Shown: positions 9,386 through 19,800 of the stretch, piece by piece
How positions within the stretch are numbered: the first letter of the stretch is position 1
How the letters are laid out: every line of letters starts with the position of its first letter
Assembly: GCF_003545695.1 (NCBI RefSeq)
Contig: NZ_QUZZ01000014.1
Coordinates: 62,001-126,000, forward strand
Direction: 5' to 3'
DNA: 64,000 nucleotides
From: Taibaiella helva
GTDB taxonomy: Bacteria > Bacteroidota > Bacteroidia > Chitinophagales > Chitinophagaceae
Position numbers and translations under genes: made by a program
The notes under the pieces: generated by a model
Database searches by the model: none
The model's input: only the letters and a program-made list of their open reading frames with translations
What the model was told of the DNA's origin: nothing

Positions 9386-12285
9386 AGTGTCTGTGTTTGT
9401 TTCCATTCTTCGCTGTAATTAAGGATTGGTAAAATTAGTATCACGCTGGTGCCTGTATTATCGTCGAATGTATTTCGGGTCTGTACTTCTATGCGGCCGG
9501 TTTCCAGCACCTGGTTCAGGATCTCGATCCTTTCTTGTGTGATGGAGGTACCCCGCGGTATATGCCCCTGTGTGTTTTTCCGGGCAAGATTGTGGATACC
9601 CGGTCCGTTGTCTGTTATCGTGCAGGTCATTGTTTTTTCATCCGGATTCTTGCGCAGCTCGAGCGTGATGAGGCCACCGGAAGGTAACCTGGATACGCCG
9701 TGCTTGATGGCATTTTCCAGGAAGGGCTGCAGGAGCATGCTGGGCACGCTTACCTGGTGGATGTCGATACTGGGATCTATGTGGATCGAATATTGAAAGG
9801 CGGAAGGGGATTGCATCTGTTCCAGTTCCAGGTAGCTGGTCAGGTAGTCGATCTCTGCCGAGAGGCGTATATACATGAGCGCAGCATGCTCCAGTGTGCT
9901 CCGCACAAGGCTCGCAAAGCGGGACAGGTAAAAGTTGGCGCCCCTGACATCGTTAGTGATGACGAAGTGCTGTATGGAGTTTAAGCAGTTAAAAATGAAA
10001 TGCGGGTTCATCTGTGCCCTGAGGGCCTTTTGTTCCAGTGTTGCCATCTTTCTTTGCAGCAATTGCTGCTCCTGGTCTTTTTTCCGGACTGACCGGAACC
10101 TTAGCTGGAACATCAGGCCGGTTACTGCAACCAATATGCCGGCAGCCAGCGCCTGTACGCCTCTTCTTTCCCATAGCAACGGCTCAATGGTAAAACGCTT
10201 TTCAAGTATCTTACTGGCATCGCCGAATTTGTTGACCGCTTTGATCTGGAGGGTATAGGCGCCTGAAGGCAGGGCCGGGTAATCCAGGAACGTCTGGTCT
10301 GTGCTGAACCACTCTTCACTCAGCCCCTGCAGCCGGTAGCGATAGACAATGTTCCCGGCAGAAGCAAAGGACAGCCCTGCATATTCAAATCGTATATGAT
10401 TGCGGGCATGAGCAATGCTCAGGTCTTCGCCCGATTCGAGATCTACCGTTTGTCCTCCGACGACGATGCGGGTAAAAAGGATGTTGCAAGGTCCGTGCAG
10501 TGGTACGCGACTCTGGTCAAAGCAGGTGATCCCATCCTGGGTGCCGGCATAAACAATATCGCCGTCTACAAACAGCGACTTGATATTGTCGGAACGCAGG
10601 CCATCCGCCATGTCGTACCGGGCAACCACTTTGGGCTTTGGTGCCTTGATATCGATCTTGTTGATTCCCTTTTCTGTTCCTACCCAAAGAAAATTCCCAT
10701 CCGGGAAAAGACATTGGCAGACGTCGCTGGACAGCCCGCAGTTTTTTTTGTTGAGGCTGACCTGTACTTTCCCGTTACATATTCCGGCGACGCCACCTTC
10801 GTAAGTGCCTATCCACAGTATGCCATCGTCCCCGTTAACGATCGTGCTGATGCGGTTGCTTAGTAAGGGTGATTCCAGGCCAAGGTAATGCAGGCTGTCG
10901 TCCCGGAAGGTATATAAGCCATCCAGCGCGCCGATATAGATCGTGTTCTGCAATTTAGTGGCACAGGTGGCCCTTTTGCTGAAAATCGTATCCAGCATGC
11001 GTTGCCCTTTTATGTCGAAGCGGTAAACGGCGTCGAAGCAGGCCAGAAGGACCGTATCCTGGTAATAAAAAGCTGTTTTGACAAGCCCTAGTGGTGCCGG
11101 TAAAGGGCAGACGATATCGGAGATGTGGGCATCGTAAAAATGAAGCATCGTATTCGGCTGCAATTTCAGCTTGTCGAAGCCTGCTGCTGTTTCCGATGGT
11201 TTGATGAGCGGGAGCGGTTCGCCGGCTACGGATTTTCGGGATTGGGGAAATCGCCAGTATCTGCCCGCTTCGGTAACCACATAGATCTGCTTGTTCCTGA
11301 GAAAGATCTGGTAGGCGGCAAAGGGCCGTTCCGGCGGACCGAAGGCATAATGAACAAAAGGAGCCCGGCCGAGCCGTAACAGGCCGGTGCCTTTGGTGGA
11401 AAACCAGAAGTTCCCCTCGCTGTCTTCGAAGAAATCCTGTACTCTTGTTCGGGGCAGATAGTCCCGGATGAATCTCCTGTTCTTAAAATCGTAGAACTGA
11501 ACGCCTGCCAATGTGCTGCTCATTACAACAATGCTGTCGTTATAGAACTTTTTCAACAGCAGGTTAGGATAGGGTATAGAAATGCTCTTTGTCGTATCCG
11601 ATCCCGTTAAAATCATGGCCCGATCGTTACAGAGCATATAGGTGTAAGAATGCCCCGTTTTCCTGGATGCATGATACGATATCGTATCCCTGGCAAACGT
11701 TCTTACGGCCGGAGGAAGAAAGATGTTGGGAAAGTCTCCCTGCATCCGCGCGAGTTGGAGCGATTGCAGGATACTGTTTGCGTATTGAACCCTGGGCACA
11801 AAAATGGTGTTCTTTCTTTTCCCCCCTGACAGGACATAAGTGCCTTCCTGAAATATGATCAGCAGGCGGCCGTCTTCCGTTTCCGCCATACCCCTTAGAT
11901 GGCTGGGCATTTTAAGTGTTTTCAGGAAAGAGTCATTGTGCTGATTGTATATTTTTCCTTTGTAGTAATAGCATAGCGCGTTTTTGAAACAGCTGATCCA
12001 AAGCTTGTTTTCCGAGTCGCAGAAGGTAAAGAAGATTTCATTGCTCGGAAGACCGTCAGCTACCGTGAAGTTGTGAAACTGTTTGCCGTCGAAACGGCTG
12101 AGACCGGCATCGGTGGCCAGCCAGAGGAAGCCGGAATTGTCCTGGGAAATGCCATGGACCGTCAATCCCGCCAGCCCGTCTTTTGTGATGTATTGTAGGT
12201 AACTATATTCCTGTCCGTTGGAAATGCCGTTGAACAGCATGCTTGCTGTCAGGATGAGATAGGATAGAAGACAAGTTCTGTTCAT
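9382..12285 (-). CDS. Propeller/Y_Y_Y sensor histidine kinase (LytS-type)
   Basis: This 967-residue sensor has a signal peptide and a long periplasmic region built from two-component-regulator propeller repeats (DNSGFLWLATDAGLSRFDG, DGILWIGTYEGGVAGI, FLWVGTEKGINKIDI). A Y_Y_Y domain follows (YRYRLQGLSEEWFSTD, YTLQIKAVNKFGDASK), then one membrane helix (about 712-729). The cytoplasmic part is a His_kinase (PF06580-like) domain with the phospho-acceptor in QMNPHFIFNCLNS (near His762) and an ATPase domain with FLENAIKHG and TDNGPGI. Unlike hybrid sensors with the same ectodomain, it has no fused receiver. The LytTR regulator is encoded next, overlapping by 4 bases. In Bacteroidota such sensors often respond to glycans, but no polysaccharide genes are adjacent. 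Confidence 0.93.
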   Translation of the reverse strand: MNRTCLLSYLILTASMLFNGISNGQEYSYLQYITKDGLAGLTVHGISQDNSGFLWLATDAGLSRFDGKQFHNFTVADGLPSNEIFFTFCDSENKLWISCFKNALCYYYKGKIYNQHNDSFLKTLKMPSHLRGMAETEDGRLLIIFQEGTYVLSGGKRKNTIFVPRVQYANSILQSLQLARMQGDFPNIFLPPAVRTFARDTISYHASRKTGHSYTYMLCNDRAMILTGSDTTKSISIPYPNLLLKKFYNDSIVVMSSTLAGVQFYDFKNRRFIRDYLPRTRVQDFFEDSEGNFWFSTKGTGLLRLGRAPFVHYAFGPPERPFAAYQIFLRNKQIYVVTEAGRYWRFPQSRKSVAGEPLPLIKPSETAAGFDKLKLQPNTMLHFYDAHISDIVCPLPAPLGLVKTAFYYQDTVLLACFDAVYRFDIKGQRMLDTIFSKRATCATKLQNTIYIGALDGLYTFRDDSLHYLGLESPLLSNRISTIVNGDDGILWIGTYEGGVAGICNGKVQVSLNKKNCGLSSDVCQCLFPDGNFLWVGTEKGINKIDIKAPKPKVVARYDMADGLRSDNIKSLFVDGDIVYAGTQDGITCFDQSRVPLHGPCNILFTRIVVGGQTVDLESGEDLSIAHARNHIRFEYAGLSFASAGNIVYRYRLQGLSEEWFSTDQTFLDYPALPSGAYTLQIKAVNKFGDASKILEKRFTIEPLLWERRGVQALAAGILVAVTGLMFQLRFRSVRKKDQEQQLLQRKMATLEQKALRAQMNPHFIFNCLNSIQHFVITNDVRGANFYLSRFASLVRSTLEHAALMYIRLSAEIDYLTSYLELEQMQSPSAFQYSIHIDPSIDIHQVSVPSMLLQPFLENAIKHGVSRLPSGGLITLELRKNPDEKTMTCTITDNGPGIHNLARKNTQGHIPRGTSITQERIEILNQVLETGRIEVQTRNTFDDNTGTSVILILPILNYSEEWKQTQTL

Positions 12286-12805
12286 TTCACTACAGATGCA
12301 TCATAAGAGCTGTTTCCAGCAGGTCGCTATAGCGCCCGCTGTCTCCGGGTCGTTTAAAAATAAGTTTTTTCCCCTGTTTCCCGTAAGCGGTCCCGACCCG
12401 GCTACGCGTCATCGCCCCTTGCAGAAGTATGTCATCAAAAGACAGGGCTGTGCACCCGGCCGGTATAATCGTGAAACACCCCTTGCGGGAACCCGGGACA
12501 GTATTATTTTTACCAATAGAAAGACTCCTGTAGCCGGAAAGCGTACCAGGAGGCTTTCGCATGGGGGAAGGACACTTCAAGCCTTTACATAACGCAGGCA
12601 GGCCGGGCCTGGTATATGCGAAGGTAGGATGGCGTCTATGCAAAAGCACTTTAAGCACACACCCTTTTTAATCTGCAATTTTTCAGGTTTTTATCTTATT
12701 CAATCGTATCAGTCGTTGATAATGATGGCGAAAGCGGGGAATTTCATAATTTAAATAAAGCATTTACTTTTATCGCCAGACAATAAAGCCAATACCAAAG
12801 CAGGA
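12286..12805. other. Intergenic region, 520 bases
   Basis: This separates the divergent propeller kinase and NarL-type regulator genes. A 122-codon open frame on the minus strand has no recognisable protein character and looks spurious. The last 150 bases are AT-rich and presumably carry the regulator's promoter. No hairpin terminator or RNA gene was recognised. Confidence 0.5.
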
Positions 12806-13480
12806 ATGAGTGTAAACCTTACAAATTCGAAAATTACCGTCGCTTATGCAGATGATCATGTTGCTGTCAGAAAAGGCATCATATCTTACCTGCACGACAT
12901 TGGCGGCGTAGACGTCGTCATTGAAGCCGGGAACGGCCAGGAGCTCGTACAGCTGCTGACCGATGCCGCAATATTGCCGGATGTCTGCATTATGGATATT
13001 AAGATGCCGGACATGGATGGATTTGAAGCGACAGCCATTATCAAGCAAAGATGGAAAGGCATGAAAATACTGGTGCTCACCACTTTCCTGGAGGAGTATT
13101 ATGTCGTCAGGATGATCCGGGCCGGTGTCAATGGCTATTTGTCTAAATCCTGCGACCCCGAAGAAATAAAAGAGGCCCTGGTCTCTATAGCCCAGAAAGG
13201 CATGTATTACTCCGGCCTCTATGTAGAGAAAGCGATGATCGCGGTCCAGGATGATAAAATGAGGGTACCCAATTTTACAGAAAAAGAACGTATCTTCCTG
13301 AAGCATTGTTGTAGCGATCTGACTTATGCCGAGATCTCTGTGCTGATGAAGTGCAGCGTTAAAAGCGTTGAAGGGTACCGGGACAGCCTGTTTAAAAAGC
13401 TGGCGGTGAATAGCAGGGTCAGCCTGGCGCTTTTTGCAGTGAAAACGGGCATTATACCTATGGATAGCGGTCCTCTTTAA
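12806..13480 (+). CDS. NarL/FixJ-type response regulator of a 7TM/kinase trio
   Basis: This 224-residue response regulator has Asp16-Asp17, phospho-acceptor Asp64 (CIMDIKMPD), Thr92/Thr93 and Lys114 (YLSKSC) in the receiver. A LuxR-type helix-turn-helix follows at about 156-215 (TEKERIFLKHCCSDLTYAE, SVKSVEGYRDSLFKKL). All phosphorylation residues are intact. A seven-helix membrane protein and a kinase follow on the same strand after 75 bases, so a three-gene signalling unit is likely. The C-terminal output domain resembles that of the regulator at 42683 (CC-DLTY-EI, YRD-LF-KL), which suggests the two are paralogues. Confidence 0.92.
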   Translation: MSVNLTNSKITVAYADDHVAVRKGIISYLHDIGGVDVVIEAGNGQELVQLLTDAAILPDVCIMDIKMPDMDGFEATAIIKQRWKGMKILVLTTFLEEYYVVRMIRAGVNGYLSKSCDPEEIKEALVSIAQKGMYYSGLYVEKAMIAVQDDKMRVPNFTEKERIFLKHCCSDLTYAEISVLMKCSVKSVEGYRDSLFKKLAVNSRVSLALFAVKTGIIPMDSGPL

Positions 13481-13555
13481 TAAACCAAACCTTTGTGGCT
13501 TGCTGGTGAGCGGGATGAAAGATCTCCGTTAACGGGAAGTCTTATATGAAAAGCT

Positions 13556-14203
13556 ATGCGGCCATTGTCTTACATCTTGTTCTACGTTTATTGGTATGTC
13601 TTATCGCTTGCTGCAGTCTATGCTGTTTACTGTTTCAGAAAAGTGGACCGCCCCACCCGGTATTTATGCTTGTGGTTGTGGCTGGGAATGCTGACGGAAG
13701 CTGTTTCTTTATACTGGATATCCCGGTTCAAAACCAATTGGCCGGTATATTCGGCATCCAGCATCGTCGAGTTTGTGCTGATTTGTCTTTACCTGAACAA
13801 TAATCTCCATTACTATCAGGAACGGAAGATCGGCCTGATCGCTGCCGGGATCGGACTCCCCGCGGGGATTGTCAACATGCTATGGCTTCAGCCGGTTCAA
13901 AGCCTTAATTCCAATTTCCAGCTTTTCGAGTGCCTGGTGCTTGTATGTCTCATTTTGTACACGATTTACCGCAGATTACTGATCCCGGATCTCTACCTCA
14001 GCAGGGAAACGCATTTCTGGATACCTTGTATTTTTTTATTCTACTTGTGCGGGACCATATTGAATTCGAGCATTTATGAACAAGTGAGGGTAGGGCAGGC
14101 CTATCTCCTGACTGTATGCAATAATGTAATCAATATAATTACTTATCTTTCTTGTGCCATTATCCTCATAGCATATCCCAAAATGAGCAGAACCCATGCT
14201 TAG
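13556..14203 (+). CDS. Seven-helix membrane protein of a signalling operon
   Basis: No named family was recognised. The 215 residues form seven hydrophobic stretches (about 5-27, 36-55, 64-84, 93-113, 122-143, 152-171 and 183-208) with short, mildly charged loops. It therefore looks like a compact 7TM integral membrane protein. Its end overlaps the start of the kinase gene by 8 bases, and the response regulator lies just upstream. The kinase itself has only one N-terminal membrane helix and almost no extracytoplasmic domain, so this protein is a good candidate for the sensing subunit. That role is inferred from gene order only. Confidence 0.75.
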   Translation: MRPLSYILFYVYWYVLSLAAVYAVYCFRKVDRPTRYLCLWLWLGMLTEAVSLYWISRFKTNWPVYSASSIVEFVLICLYLNNNLHYYQERKIGLIAAGIGLPAGIVNMLWLQPVQSLNSNFQLFECLVLVCLILYTIYRRLLIPDLYLSRETHFWIPCIFLFYLCGTILNSSIYEQVRVGQAYLLTVCNNVINIITYLSCAIILIAYPKMSRTHA

Positions 14204-14948
14204 CGTAGAAGCGGGACTGGTCCCCGTATTCATTACCATGACCATGCTGTCTACAGCTTTTATTTTTTTTCTGATCGCGGCTCTCGTGCGGCTTAAAGGT
14301 AATCAAATGAAGAAGGAACGACAATTGCTCAAGGCGATCGCGGAAGAAAGGGAACGGACGATGCTCAGCATTTCTGCTGAAATACACGACAATGTTAACC
14401 AGGTGCTCAGTCTTGCCAGGATGTCGCTTAAGATGATCGGCAAATTTGCCATCCCCGAGCAGGAGAAATACATTGGTGAATCGGGCCGTATGCTGGATAC
14501 GGCGATGGGCGATCTGAGGAACATAAGCCATTCCCTGAATTCAGGCTACCTGAAGGAAAGAGGTTTGCTGGCGTCGCTGGAAGAAGAAGTAAAATGGGTA
14601 AATATTTCAAAAAACATCCATTGCACGCTGGAAATTGAAGGCGCCTTCCGGTCGCTCGATCGCGATATGGAGCTTATGATCATCAGGATTGCCCAGGAAG
14701 CCATACACAATACGCTCAGGCATGCCCGCGCTTCAAACCTCGTAATCCGCCTGCAGTACCAGGAGCAATCGCTGACGATGGTATTGAAGGACGACGGCAA
14801 AGGGTTTACCATCGATCCCCAATCTCCCTGGAAAGGACTGGGTTTGCACAGCATGTATGAGCGAAGCAGGATTATAGGCGGCACTATCGCCATCGATTCA
14901 GGGGAAGGAGGCACTGCAATAACGCTTACGGTTCCTGCCCGCGGGTAA
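14196..14948 (+). CDS. Small sensor histidine kinase (HisKA_3 type)
   Basis: This 250-residue kinase has a single N-terminal membrane helix (about 8-31) and a short coiled coil. A HisKA_3 domain follows with the phospho-acceptor His64 (ISAEIHDNVNQ). The ATPase domain has an N box (AQEAIHNTLRHA, Asn172), a G1 box (KDDGKGF, 198-204) and a G2 box (GLGLHSM, 214-220). It lacks any extracellular sensor domain. Translation is coupled to the 7TM gene by an 8-base overlap, and the regulator at 12806 is in the same unit. The likely circuit is 7TM protein to kinase to NarL-type regulator, with sensing assigned to the 7TM protein by inference. Confidence 0.92.
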   Translation: MLSVEAGLVPVFITMTMLSTAFIFFLIAALVRLKGNQMKKERQLLKAIAEERERTMLSISAEIHDNVNQVLSLARMSLKMIGKFAIPEQEKYIGESGRMLDTAMGDLRNISHSLNSGYLKERGLLASLEEEVKWVNISKNIHCTLEIEGAFRSLDRDMELMIIRIAQEAIHNTLRHARASNLVIRLQYQEQSLTMVLKDDGKGFTIDPQSPWKGLGLHSMYERSRIIGGTIAIDSGEGGTAITLTVPARG

Positions 14949-15516
14949 AAGAGGCGCAGCTGAAGCCTGATCCATCGCAGATTTATCGCGGGAAGCGCAT
15001 GCATCAATCATTATTTCCGGCAAAACTGTTCCTCTTCATCATCAATTGTGGCCTTTTTTCTACAAAAAGCTTAGCCGGAACGATTTATCTTTGCTGAAGG
15101 TTCTTAGGGTCTTGGTTCGACCTTATTGGTTATAGGCCCGGGTAGTCCCGGGCTTTTGCTATACCCGGAAAAGCGCTGCCCTGCTGCTTCTGAGGAACAA
15201 CATGATGGATAACCAAAGTTTGTTTGGCGCAGCTCAGCCGTTCCGGCGCTTTCCTTTCTCCATCAGTCAGGTCCCCTTCGCTGCCTTTGTTTTTATTTCT
15301 TTTCCGGCAAGAAAGCCAGCTAAGCATTGACTAATATCATCCATACAGCTTGTGTAGCGCTGTTTTCAGCCTCAGTGGGTAAAGATCGAAGCTACGATGC
15401 TATCTTGCCGGCAGGCATAATTCAGGCATATTAATGCATAATTAAGTTTTCCTCTGCCGATAAACCTTACGGCCTTCGTTTCGTCTAAGGAACGCCCATC
15501 CCACAAATCCCCCCTT
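14949..15516. other. Intergenic region with a small-RNA-like unit
   Basis: This is a 568-base gap between the kinase and the glycosyltransferase. The only clear structure is a TATCTTTG box followed about 45 bases later by a GC-rich terminator hairpin (see 15094-15157). A 65-codon minus-strand frame over the second half looks spurious. No protein gene was recognised. Confidence 0.5.
15094..15157 (+). ncRNA. Candidate small RNA with terminator hairpin
   Basis: A Bacteroidota -7 box (TATCTTTG, 15086-15093) precedes a stretch that can fold (AAGGT near 15098 with ACCTT near 15120). It ends in a perfect 7-bp hairpin, GCCCGGG-TAGT-CCCGGGC (15136-15153), followed by four T. There is no open frame inside. 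No convincing -33 box is seen and no known RNA family was recognised, so this could also be just a terminator. Confidence 0.3.
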
Positions 15517-16176
15517 TTGAAAATGGCCATTCCCAAGGTTATATACCAAACCTTTCACAGCAATCATCTTCCTTTTGTCACGCGGCAGTTTATCAGGTTC
15601 ATGAGATTCCGTAACCCGGCTTATGATTACCAGTTCTATGACGACGCGCGGATCGATCAATTTATAGAAGAAGAGTTTGATGAGGAGATCAATAACCTGT
15701 ATCAGAAAATAAATATAGGCGCTGTCAAAGCAGATTTTTTCCGTTATGCCATCCTGTATAAGAAAGGTGGCGTGTACCTTGACGTCGACGGTTATACGTT
15801 GAAGAACCTGGATAAGATGATCCGTCCTGATGATCACTGTATCGTCACCAATGAAGGCAATCCGGGATTGTATGCGCAATATGCGCTCGTCTTTGATAAA
15901 GGTCATCCTTTCCTGGAACGTACGCTGGAAAAGGTTGTCGACAACTTACGGACCAACCGTCATCCGCACGATGGACATCAAATGACAGGGCCGACAGTCT
16001 TCACTGCAGCAGTCAATGAATGTATCGCAGAAAATATTACGGACCGATACCGGATATGGGGCGTGGATTATAACGGCTTTCTCAATCCCAGGCACCCCTT
16101 CCGGAAAAGGCTTTATAAGAAGGGCGAACACTGGCGGGAAGCGCAGGCGGCACGGCCGATACTGAAAGAAGAATAG
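15517..16176 (+). CDS. GT32-like glycosyltransferase with DXD motif
   Basis: This 219-residue enzyme resembles the Gly_transf_sug/OCH1-like family. It starts IPKVIYQTFHSN (typical IPKIIHQ-type opening) and has KADFFRYAILYKKGGVYLDV with the metal- and nucleotide-sugar-binding DVD (DXD) motif at about residue 89. GHPF and MTGPTVFT follow, as in that family. It should transfer a sugar from a nucleotide-sugar donor in the cytoplasm or at the inner membrane face; acceptor and donor are unknown. No other polysaccharide genes are adjacent, so it is an orphan. A rho-independent terminator lies 84 bases past the stop. Either Met1 or Met3 may be the start. Confidence 0.85.
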   Translation: MKMAIPKVIYQTFHSNHLPFVTRQFIRFMRFRNPAYDYQFYDDARIDQFIEEEFDEEINNLYQKINIGAVKADFFRYAILYKKGGVYLDVDGYTLKNLDKMIRPDDHCIVTNEGNPGLYAQYALVFDKGHPFLERTLEKVVDNLRTNRHPHDGHQMTGPTVFTAAVNECIAENITDRYRIWGVDYNGFLNPRHPFRKRLYKKGEHWREAQAARPILKEE

Positions 16177-16259
16177 CAGGTCCCGGCGGCTTTGCATAAG
16201 GTAGCATAGTATCAATGTGCTGCCTTTGCATAGTTTTGCCTGGATGGTTGTACAGACCT

Positions 16260-16291
16260 GCAGCGACCAGGAACAGTCGCTGCGGTTTTTT
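16260..16291 (+). terminator. Rho-independent terminator
   Basis: GCAGCGAC (16260-16267) pairs perfectly with GTCGCTGC (16276-16283) around an 8-base loop, followed by GG and six T. It lies downstream of the glycosyltransferase. A TAGTTTTG box (16231-16238) just upstream could instead start a very short transcript. Confidence 0.75.
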
Positions 16292-16768
16292 CGTGTCCGG
16301 ATCGCACCATAGCTGCTTTTTAACGGGCGGTGTAACATTGGATCAAGCGAAAGAATTGGGAGATGCAATTTAAGTATGTCCCGATGAAATCCGGAATATC
16401 GACCCGGTACCCGGAGGATTGAACGCTTCAATACTTATGAGAGGATCTTGTACCACACCTGTACAGCCAGGCCGGTCGGGAGTGCAACGGCCTGAACGGC
16501 GGCTGCATGCGTATCTTTCTTAGCAACCCTGGTTTTGCTCCTATGGAACAAATTTATGTTTGTTCTTGCTGTCGCTACAAACGTTTGGCTCCTACGTAGC
16601 CTATAGCACGGATAGCTTTGCAGATAAGCATTGTTGCCAGGCTGTGCTACTTTCTTATCTCGTAATGATTAAAGTGCTCATACATCATTCCGTGCACCTT
16701 TTATAATTCCCTACCTTCCGCTTAACTCGTAACATTTTCATGTAGGTATGCTGCTCCTCTACAAATCT

Positions 16769-16776
16769 TAAATTTG
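16769..16776 (+). promoter_or_regulatory. Bacteroidota -7 promoter box (TAAATTTG)
   Basis: TAAATTTG matches the TAnnTTTG consensus 42 bases before the start of the large secreted protein gene. No clear TTTG-type -33 box was found at the expected distance, so the call is tentative. Confidence 0.4.
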
Positions 16777-16817
16777 TTTGACCACAATAAAAACCAATAA
16801 AACCTAAATTTACTGCA

Positions 16818-19800
16818 TTGAGAAAAAATCTATTCACCATCGCAGTGCCGCTGCTCTGCGCCATGAAGCTTACGGCACAGGTGTCGGTCACCGCAACCGG
16901 AGGGACTACAGGTCCTACGACCTATACCAATTTCACCACGGCCTTTACGGCCATTAACAATGGGGTACATACGGGCGCTATAACCGTTTCGGTTACCGGC
17001 AATTTTTCCGAATCAGCCACACCTACTATTAATTCCAGCGGAACAGGCTCGGCCAGCTATACCTCCATACTGATCAAACCCGCTGCTGGAGCCGATCCTG
17101 TAATCACCAGCACAGCTGACAATACCGCAGCGATCAAGCTCGACGGAGCCGATAGCGTGACGATCGACGGCTCTAATACCGTAGGGGGTACCAGCCGCAA
17201 CCTCACCTTTGTAAATACCAATACCAGCGGTTCGGGTAAAGCTTCCAACATCTGGCTTGCCAGCAAAAGCGGGAATGGGGCAACGAATAACGTGATCAAG
17301 AATTGTAAGCTGCTGGGATCCGGCGCCCCCGGCGGCGCGCCCTACATGGGCGTTTGCATTTACAGCAGCAATTCCACATTGGCGGGCTATTGGGAAACCG
17401 GTGCGCCTACGGTAAGCGCCAACAGCAACAACCTGATCCAGAACAACCTGATGAACGGCACGAATGCCGCAGTCGTGTTCTCGGGAGGCGCCAGCGTGGG
17501 GGAGACCGGCAACCAGATCATCGGCAACCAGATCGGCGACAATACCAGCGCCACCAATCTTAAGTTTACCAATGTCGGTGTGTACCTGCTGAACCAGGCC
17601 AACTTCAAGATAGAGCAGAATACCTTTACCTGGCTCTCTGCCAGCAATACCAATGCAGCACCGGGCGGCATTTCCATCGGCGCCGGATGCTCCGGCGGCA
17701 GCATCGCCCGGAATACCCTGACCGGTCTGCGCTTCAGCCAGACCACCGTGCTTACCGGAGGCATCCTGCTGAGGGGCGCTGCTGCCAATACGATCAAGGT
17801 AAGCAACAATTTCATTTCCGATATCGCTTCAAATGGTTCCACTACAGCAGCCAACAATGCCTACGGCATTGCGATAGGCGCAGGTACCGGTTATGATATC
17901 GCTTTCAATTCGGTGCACATGAACACTAACCCGACCTCCACGGCCAATGGCTACCAGGCAGCCCTGTACCTGGACGGATCGGTGAACACGATACAGGTGC
18001 GCAACAACCTGCTCGTACAGGCCAGCGCCAATACGACCAATAAATTCAGCGTGTACGCGGTCAATGCCAATCCTACCGGCAGCACGATCGATTATAACGA
18101 CTATTACAGCAGCGGTACCTCGCTGGCTTATGCAGGCTCGGCACAGGCAGCGCTGACGGATGTGCAGACCAACCTGCAAAACAGCCTGGCCCACGCCAGG
18201 AATGTGCTGCCCGTATTTGTCTCTGCCACCGATCTGCACCTGCAGACCACCAACAGCAGCAACCTCACCAACCTGCAGGGTGCAGGGATCGCCGTTACCG
18301 GTATTACCACCGATTACGACGGTGCGGCAAGGCCTGTCAATCCTACCATAGGCGCGCATGAGCTGGTATCAGTGCCTTGCACCACACCTGCGGCCCCTGT
18401 TGCCGCTGCGGCTTCCCGCTGTGGTAGCGGATCGCTTACCCTTACGGCCACCGGGCCTTCCGGTACCACCCTCAACTGGTACACCGGCCCCAGCGGCGGA
18501 TCGCCTGTCGGCACCGGAAGCCCTTTCGCTACACCAGCCATCAGCGCCACCACGACTTATTATGTTTCCGCAGCGATAGGTACCTGCGAAAGCCCGCGTA
18601 CCAGCGTTGTGTGCACCATTAAAGAAAAGCCGGCGGCGGGTGTATCGCCCACCGGCACCGCGCAGGTATGTGCCGGAAGCACGATTACCCTTACGGGTTC
18701 CGGCGCCGGCAGCTATCAATGGCTGAATGCTGCGGGCAGCATCAGCGGGGCGATAAATCCAACATTGGTTACCGGTACTGCGGGCAGCTATCGCCTGGTG
18801 GTAACCCATGCTGTTTCGGGTTGCGCCGACACCTCGGTGGCTGTGAGCATTAATGTCAATCCGCTGCCTGTAGTTGCGCTCGGCAACGATACTGTATTCT
18901 GCTCGGGTAACAGCCTGGTGCTGGATGCCGGCAATGCCGGCGCAAGCTTTCTCTGGGAGAACAGCGCCACCACACAAACAAGGACCGTAAGCGGCACTGG
19001 GAGCTATCATGTAAAAGTGACCAGCAGCAGCAACTGCATTACCCGCGATACCATAAGGGTAACCGTCAATCCCACGCCTGTGGTTAACTTGGGCAGCGAT
19101 ACCAATCTTTGCGAAGGCGTCAGCTATGTGCTGGATGCGAGCAACAGCGGCGCTGCGTATTTATGGAGCAATGCAGCGACCACACAAACCATGGGTGTTA
19201 CTGCCAGCGGCAGCCATTGGGTAAGGGTGACCAATACCTTCAATTGCGTGGCGTCGGATACGGTAATGACTACCTTTTACCCCATCCCGGCTGTATCTCT
19301 GGGCAATGAGCGCGATGTGTGCGCCGATGCTACCGTAGTGCTCGACGCCGGTAATCCCGGCGAGACTTATCTCTGGGACGACGGCTCTACAGCGCAGACC
19401 CGGACCGTGAATACGACTGGCACTTATTACGTCACCGTCAGCAATATTGCGCACTGCAAAGGCAGCGATACCGTAGCCGTAACCGTGCGTCCCCTGCCGG
19501 TGGTCAACCTGGGTAACGATACAGTCTTCTGCCATGGTAATACCTTAACCCTCGATGCCGGTAATGAAGGCGCCGGCTTCCTCTGGAATGATAATTCCAC
19601 GTTGCAGACCTTGGAAGCGGCTGCTACCGGAACTTACGGTGTAGTGGTGACCAACCAGTACGGCTGTGTGGCCTCAGACCAGATCGATATCCTGGTAAAA
19701 GGCTTGCCCCGTGGTACCATCAATGCCGTGTACAGCGATGCCGCTACCTATAATTTCAATATACTCGATGCAGAATACGTGGTAGCCTGCACCTGGGATT

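Larger units (their letters stand above)
16177..16817. other. Intergenic region, 641 bases
   Basis: It holds a clear terminator (16260-16291) and, near the end, a TAnnTTTG box for the large secreted protein. A 161-codon minus-strand frame overlapping the glycosyltransferase end shows no protein character. The 16300-16740 stretch shows nothing recognisable. Confidence 0.5.

Noticed and set aside
12290-12658. 122-codon minus-strand frame between the propeller kinase and the next regulator
   Set aside because: Its composition is unlike a protein, it has no motif and no promoter context, and it is probably chance.
15112-15121. GGTTCGA-like T-arm suggesting a tRNA
   Set aside because: No acceptor stem, D-arm or anticodon arm can be formed around it and no CCA-proximal pairing is present.
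18861-19700. Regular 210-base period considered as a CRISPR-like array
   Set aside because: The repeats are in-frame protein domains of a secreted protein, far too long and diverged for CRISPR repeats.
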